Assembly: GCF_900187015.1 (NCBI RefSeq)
Contig: NZ_LT906479.1
Location: forward strand, 1,736,001 to 1,800,000
DNA: 64,000 bases
Source: Serratia ficaria
Lineage (GTDB): Bacteria > Pseudomonadota > Gammaproteobacteria > Enterobacterales > Enterobacteriaceae
Direction: 5' to 3'
The notes under the pieces: generated by a model
Database searches by the model: none
The model's input: the letters and a program-made list of their open reading frames with translations, nothing else
What the model was told of the DNA's origin: nothing
Shown: in pieces, positions 62,820-64,000 of the stretch
How positions within the stretch are numbered: the stretch's first letter is position 1
Layout of the letters: each line of letters begins with the position of its first letter
Translations under genes and position numbers: made by a program

Positions 62820-63167
62820 ATGAAACTCAATGTGTTTTGTTACGCTCTGCTGGGCCTGGCGTTGGTCGCCAGCCTGTTTTTCCTGCATCCGGTCTGGATG
62901 TGGCTGCTGTTGATCAACCTGTTGACCCTGATGATTTACGCCGGGGATAAACTGGCGGCGCGCAAGGGGTGGCGGCGGGTACCCGAGGCCACGCTGTTGC
63001 TGTTCGGCGTGCTGGGCGGCTGGTTGGGCGCGCTGGCGGCGCAGCAGTTGTTTCGCCATAAAACCCGGAAACAGCCGTTCAAGACCTGGTTTATCCTCAG
63101 CGTGGCGCTCAATCTGGCGGCGACGCTGGGGCTGTGGTACTGGATGTATGGCCGCTGGATAGTCTGA
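62820..63167 (+). CDS. DUF1294 family membrane protein
   Basis: 115 residues, four membrane segments separated by a conserved loop with YAGDKLAARKGWRRVPE and FRHKTRKQPF, the pattern of DUF1294 (a YdzA/cold-shock-associated membrane domain). Function unknown. Its stop lies 1 nt from the stop of the convergent regulator gene. Confidence 0.85.
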   Translation: MKLNVFCYALLGLALVASLFFLHPVWMWLLLINLLTLMIYAGDKLAARKGWRRVPEATLLLFGVLGGWLGALAAQQLFRHKTRKQPFKTWFILSVALNLAATLGLWYWMYGRWIV

Positions 63168-63168
63168 T

Positions 63169-63993
63169 TCACAACAACAGCGGCAGGGTGGCGCTTGCGG
63201 TGTCCTGCACCGCCTGCACATAGGCGGGATCGCGCAGGATCAGCTCGGCCACCATCAGCTCCACCAGCAGCATCGCGCCGACCTTGGCGGGCAGGGCGCC
63301 GGCGTTCAGCGGGCCTTCCGGCTTGGCCGCCACCAACAGGACATCGGCCAATTTGGCCAGCGGACTGCGCTGCGTATTGCTGAGAGCGATGATGCGCGCG
63401 CCGCGCTGTTTGGCCAACGCGACCGCGTGCAGCACGTCTTTGGTCGAGCCTGAACTGGAGATGACGATCAGCAGGTCGTGCGCTCCCAGGGCGGCGGCGT
63501 TCATCGCCGCCAGGTGCATATCGCTGAACAGCTGCGCCGGTTTGCCGAGACGCAGCAGCTTGTAGTGCAGGAAGTCGCCGATGATGGCGCTGGCGGCCAC
63601 GCCGTAAATTTGCGCCGACGCGCACTGATGCAGGCTTTCCGCCGCCAGCTGCAGCGCCCGGCGGTCCAACAGCGCGCCGGTGTCCCGCAGCGCCTGCACG
63701 CTGTCTTCCAGCACTGTTTCGCCGGCGCTGTGGCGAGCCGCCGTTTCCGGCTGGTTCTGTTGCAGGCTCAGCGCCAGCGCCATTTTAAACTCGGTATAAC
63801 CTTTGCAGCCCAGATGGCGGCACAGCCGGGTGACGCTGGCTTCGCTGGTGCCGCTCTCGCGGGCCAGTTCGGTGATGGTAAAGTAAACGGCTCTGGAGGG
63901 CGCTTCGAGGACATAGCCGCCGAGTTTTTGCAGCGTCGGGCTATAACCCGTCAGATCCTGCCGCAGCCGCAATAACAAGTTTCCAGTATTCAT
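63169..63993 (-). CDS. MurR/RpiR-family transcriptional regulator
   Basis: 274 residues. N-terminal HTH_6 domain (about residues 1-78: ITELARESGTSEASVTRLCRHLG) and a C-terminal SIS sugar-phosphate-binding domain (about 120-250: DLLIVISSSGSTKDV). Such regulators sense sugar phosphates and control adjacent sugar genes, but the upstream neighbour lies outside the window. ATG at 63993 is taken; the frame is still open at the window edge, so a start further upstream is not excluded. Confidence 0.88.
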   Translation of the reverse strand: MNTGNLLLRLRQDLTGYSPTLQKLGGYVLEAPSRAVYFTITELARESGTSEASVTRLCRHLGCKGYTEFKMALALSLQQNQPETAARHSAGETVLEDSVQALRDTGALLDRRALQLAAESLHQCASAQIYGVAASAIIGDFLHYKLLRLGKPAQLFSDMHLAAMNAAALGAHDLLIVISSSGSTKDVLHAVALAKQRGARIIALSNTQRSPLAKLADVLLVAAKPEGPLNAGALPAKVGAMLLVELMVAELILRDPAYVQAVQDTASATLPLLL

Positions 63994-64000
63994 CACGTTA

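Overview
The window is a chromosomal stretch from an enterobacterium of the Serratia type, most like S. marcescens. This rests on gene order, on proteins that read like E. coli and Salmonella orthologues, and on a high-GC core. It has no rRNA, tRNA or CRISPR array, but it does carry one recognisable sRNA, rybB.

Layout. 1-8.8 kb: the 3' part of gnd, then the complete histidine operon on the minus strand (hisG-D-C-B-H-A-F-I) with its leader peptide, attenuator and promoter. 8.9-18.7 kb: yeeZ, then a LysR regulator divergent from a guanidinobutyrase/agmatinase-type ureohydrolase and a sodium:solute symporter. These are followed by a CorA-type channel, a GNAT enzyme, the aldose dehydrogenase yliI, gstB, a HAD phosphatase and a 2-oxoglutarate/Fe(II)-type oxygenase. 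18.8-25.8 kb: a cystathionine lyase/synthase plus cystathionine beta-synthase pair, dacC, and the serine catabolic pair sdaC-sdaB. 26.7-31.8 kb: deoR and deoC divergent from deoK-deoP-deoX, a deoxyribose catabolic cluster with a palindromic operator and a CRP-like site between the two arms. 31.9-35.4 kb: ybjG, a second PAP2 phosphatase, a secreted nucleosidase-like protein, ecotin and a small membrane protein.

35.4-42.4 kb is an AT-rich mobile region: the wreck of a P2-like prophage. It keeps a P2-type cos sequence (about 35.60 kb), the C-terminal part of portal gene Q, the last ~60 codons of tail gene D, and an intact ogr activator. An IS3-family element without flanking target duplication joins Q directly to D, so the head, lysis and most tail genes are gone. 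Two accessory loci sit inside this skeleton. Between cos and Q is a tightly overlapped three-gene operon: a HEPN-like small protein, a ParA/MinD-like ATPase with a KGGVGRST loop, and a second P-loop ATPase. Between D and ogr is an orphan protein with an RN-x3-H motif. Position, base composition, domain types and translational coupling make the three-gene operon the best candidate here for an undescribed anti-phage system. The right end of the remnant abuts rybB.

42.4-63.2 kb returns to the conserved ybj backbone of the E. coli 19-minute region: rybB, ybjL, ybjM, grxA, ybjC, rimK, ybjN, potFGHI, ybjO, rlmC, artJ, artPIQM, ybjP, ybjQ, amiD, ybjS and ybjT. The nfsA gene normally found between ybjC and rimK is absent. 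The window ends with a DUF1294 membrane protein and a MurR/RpiR-family regulator.

Gene functions are assigned from remembered family sequences and visible motifs; no database search was run.
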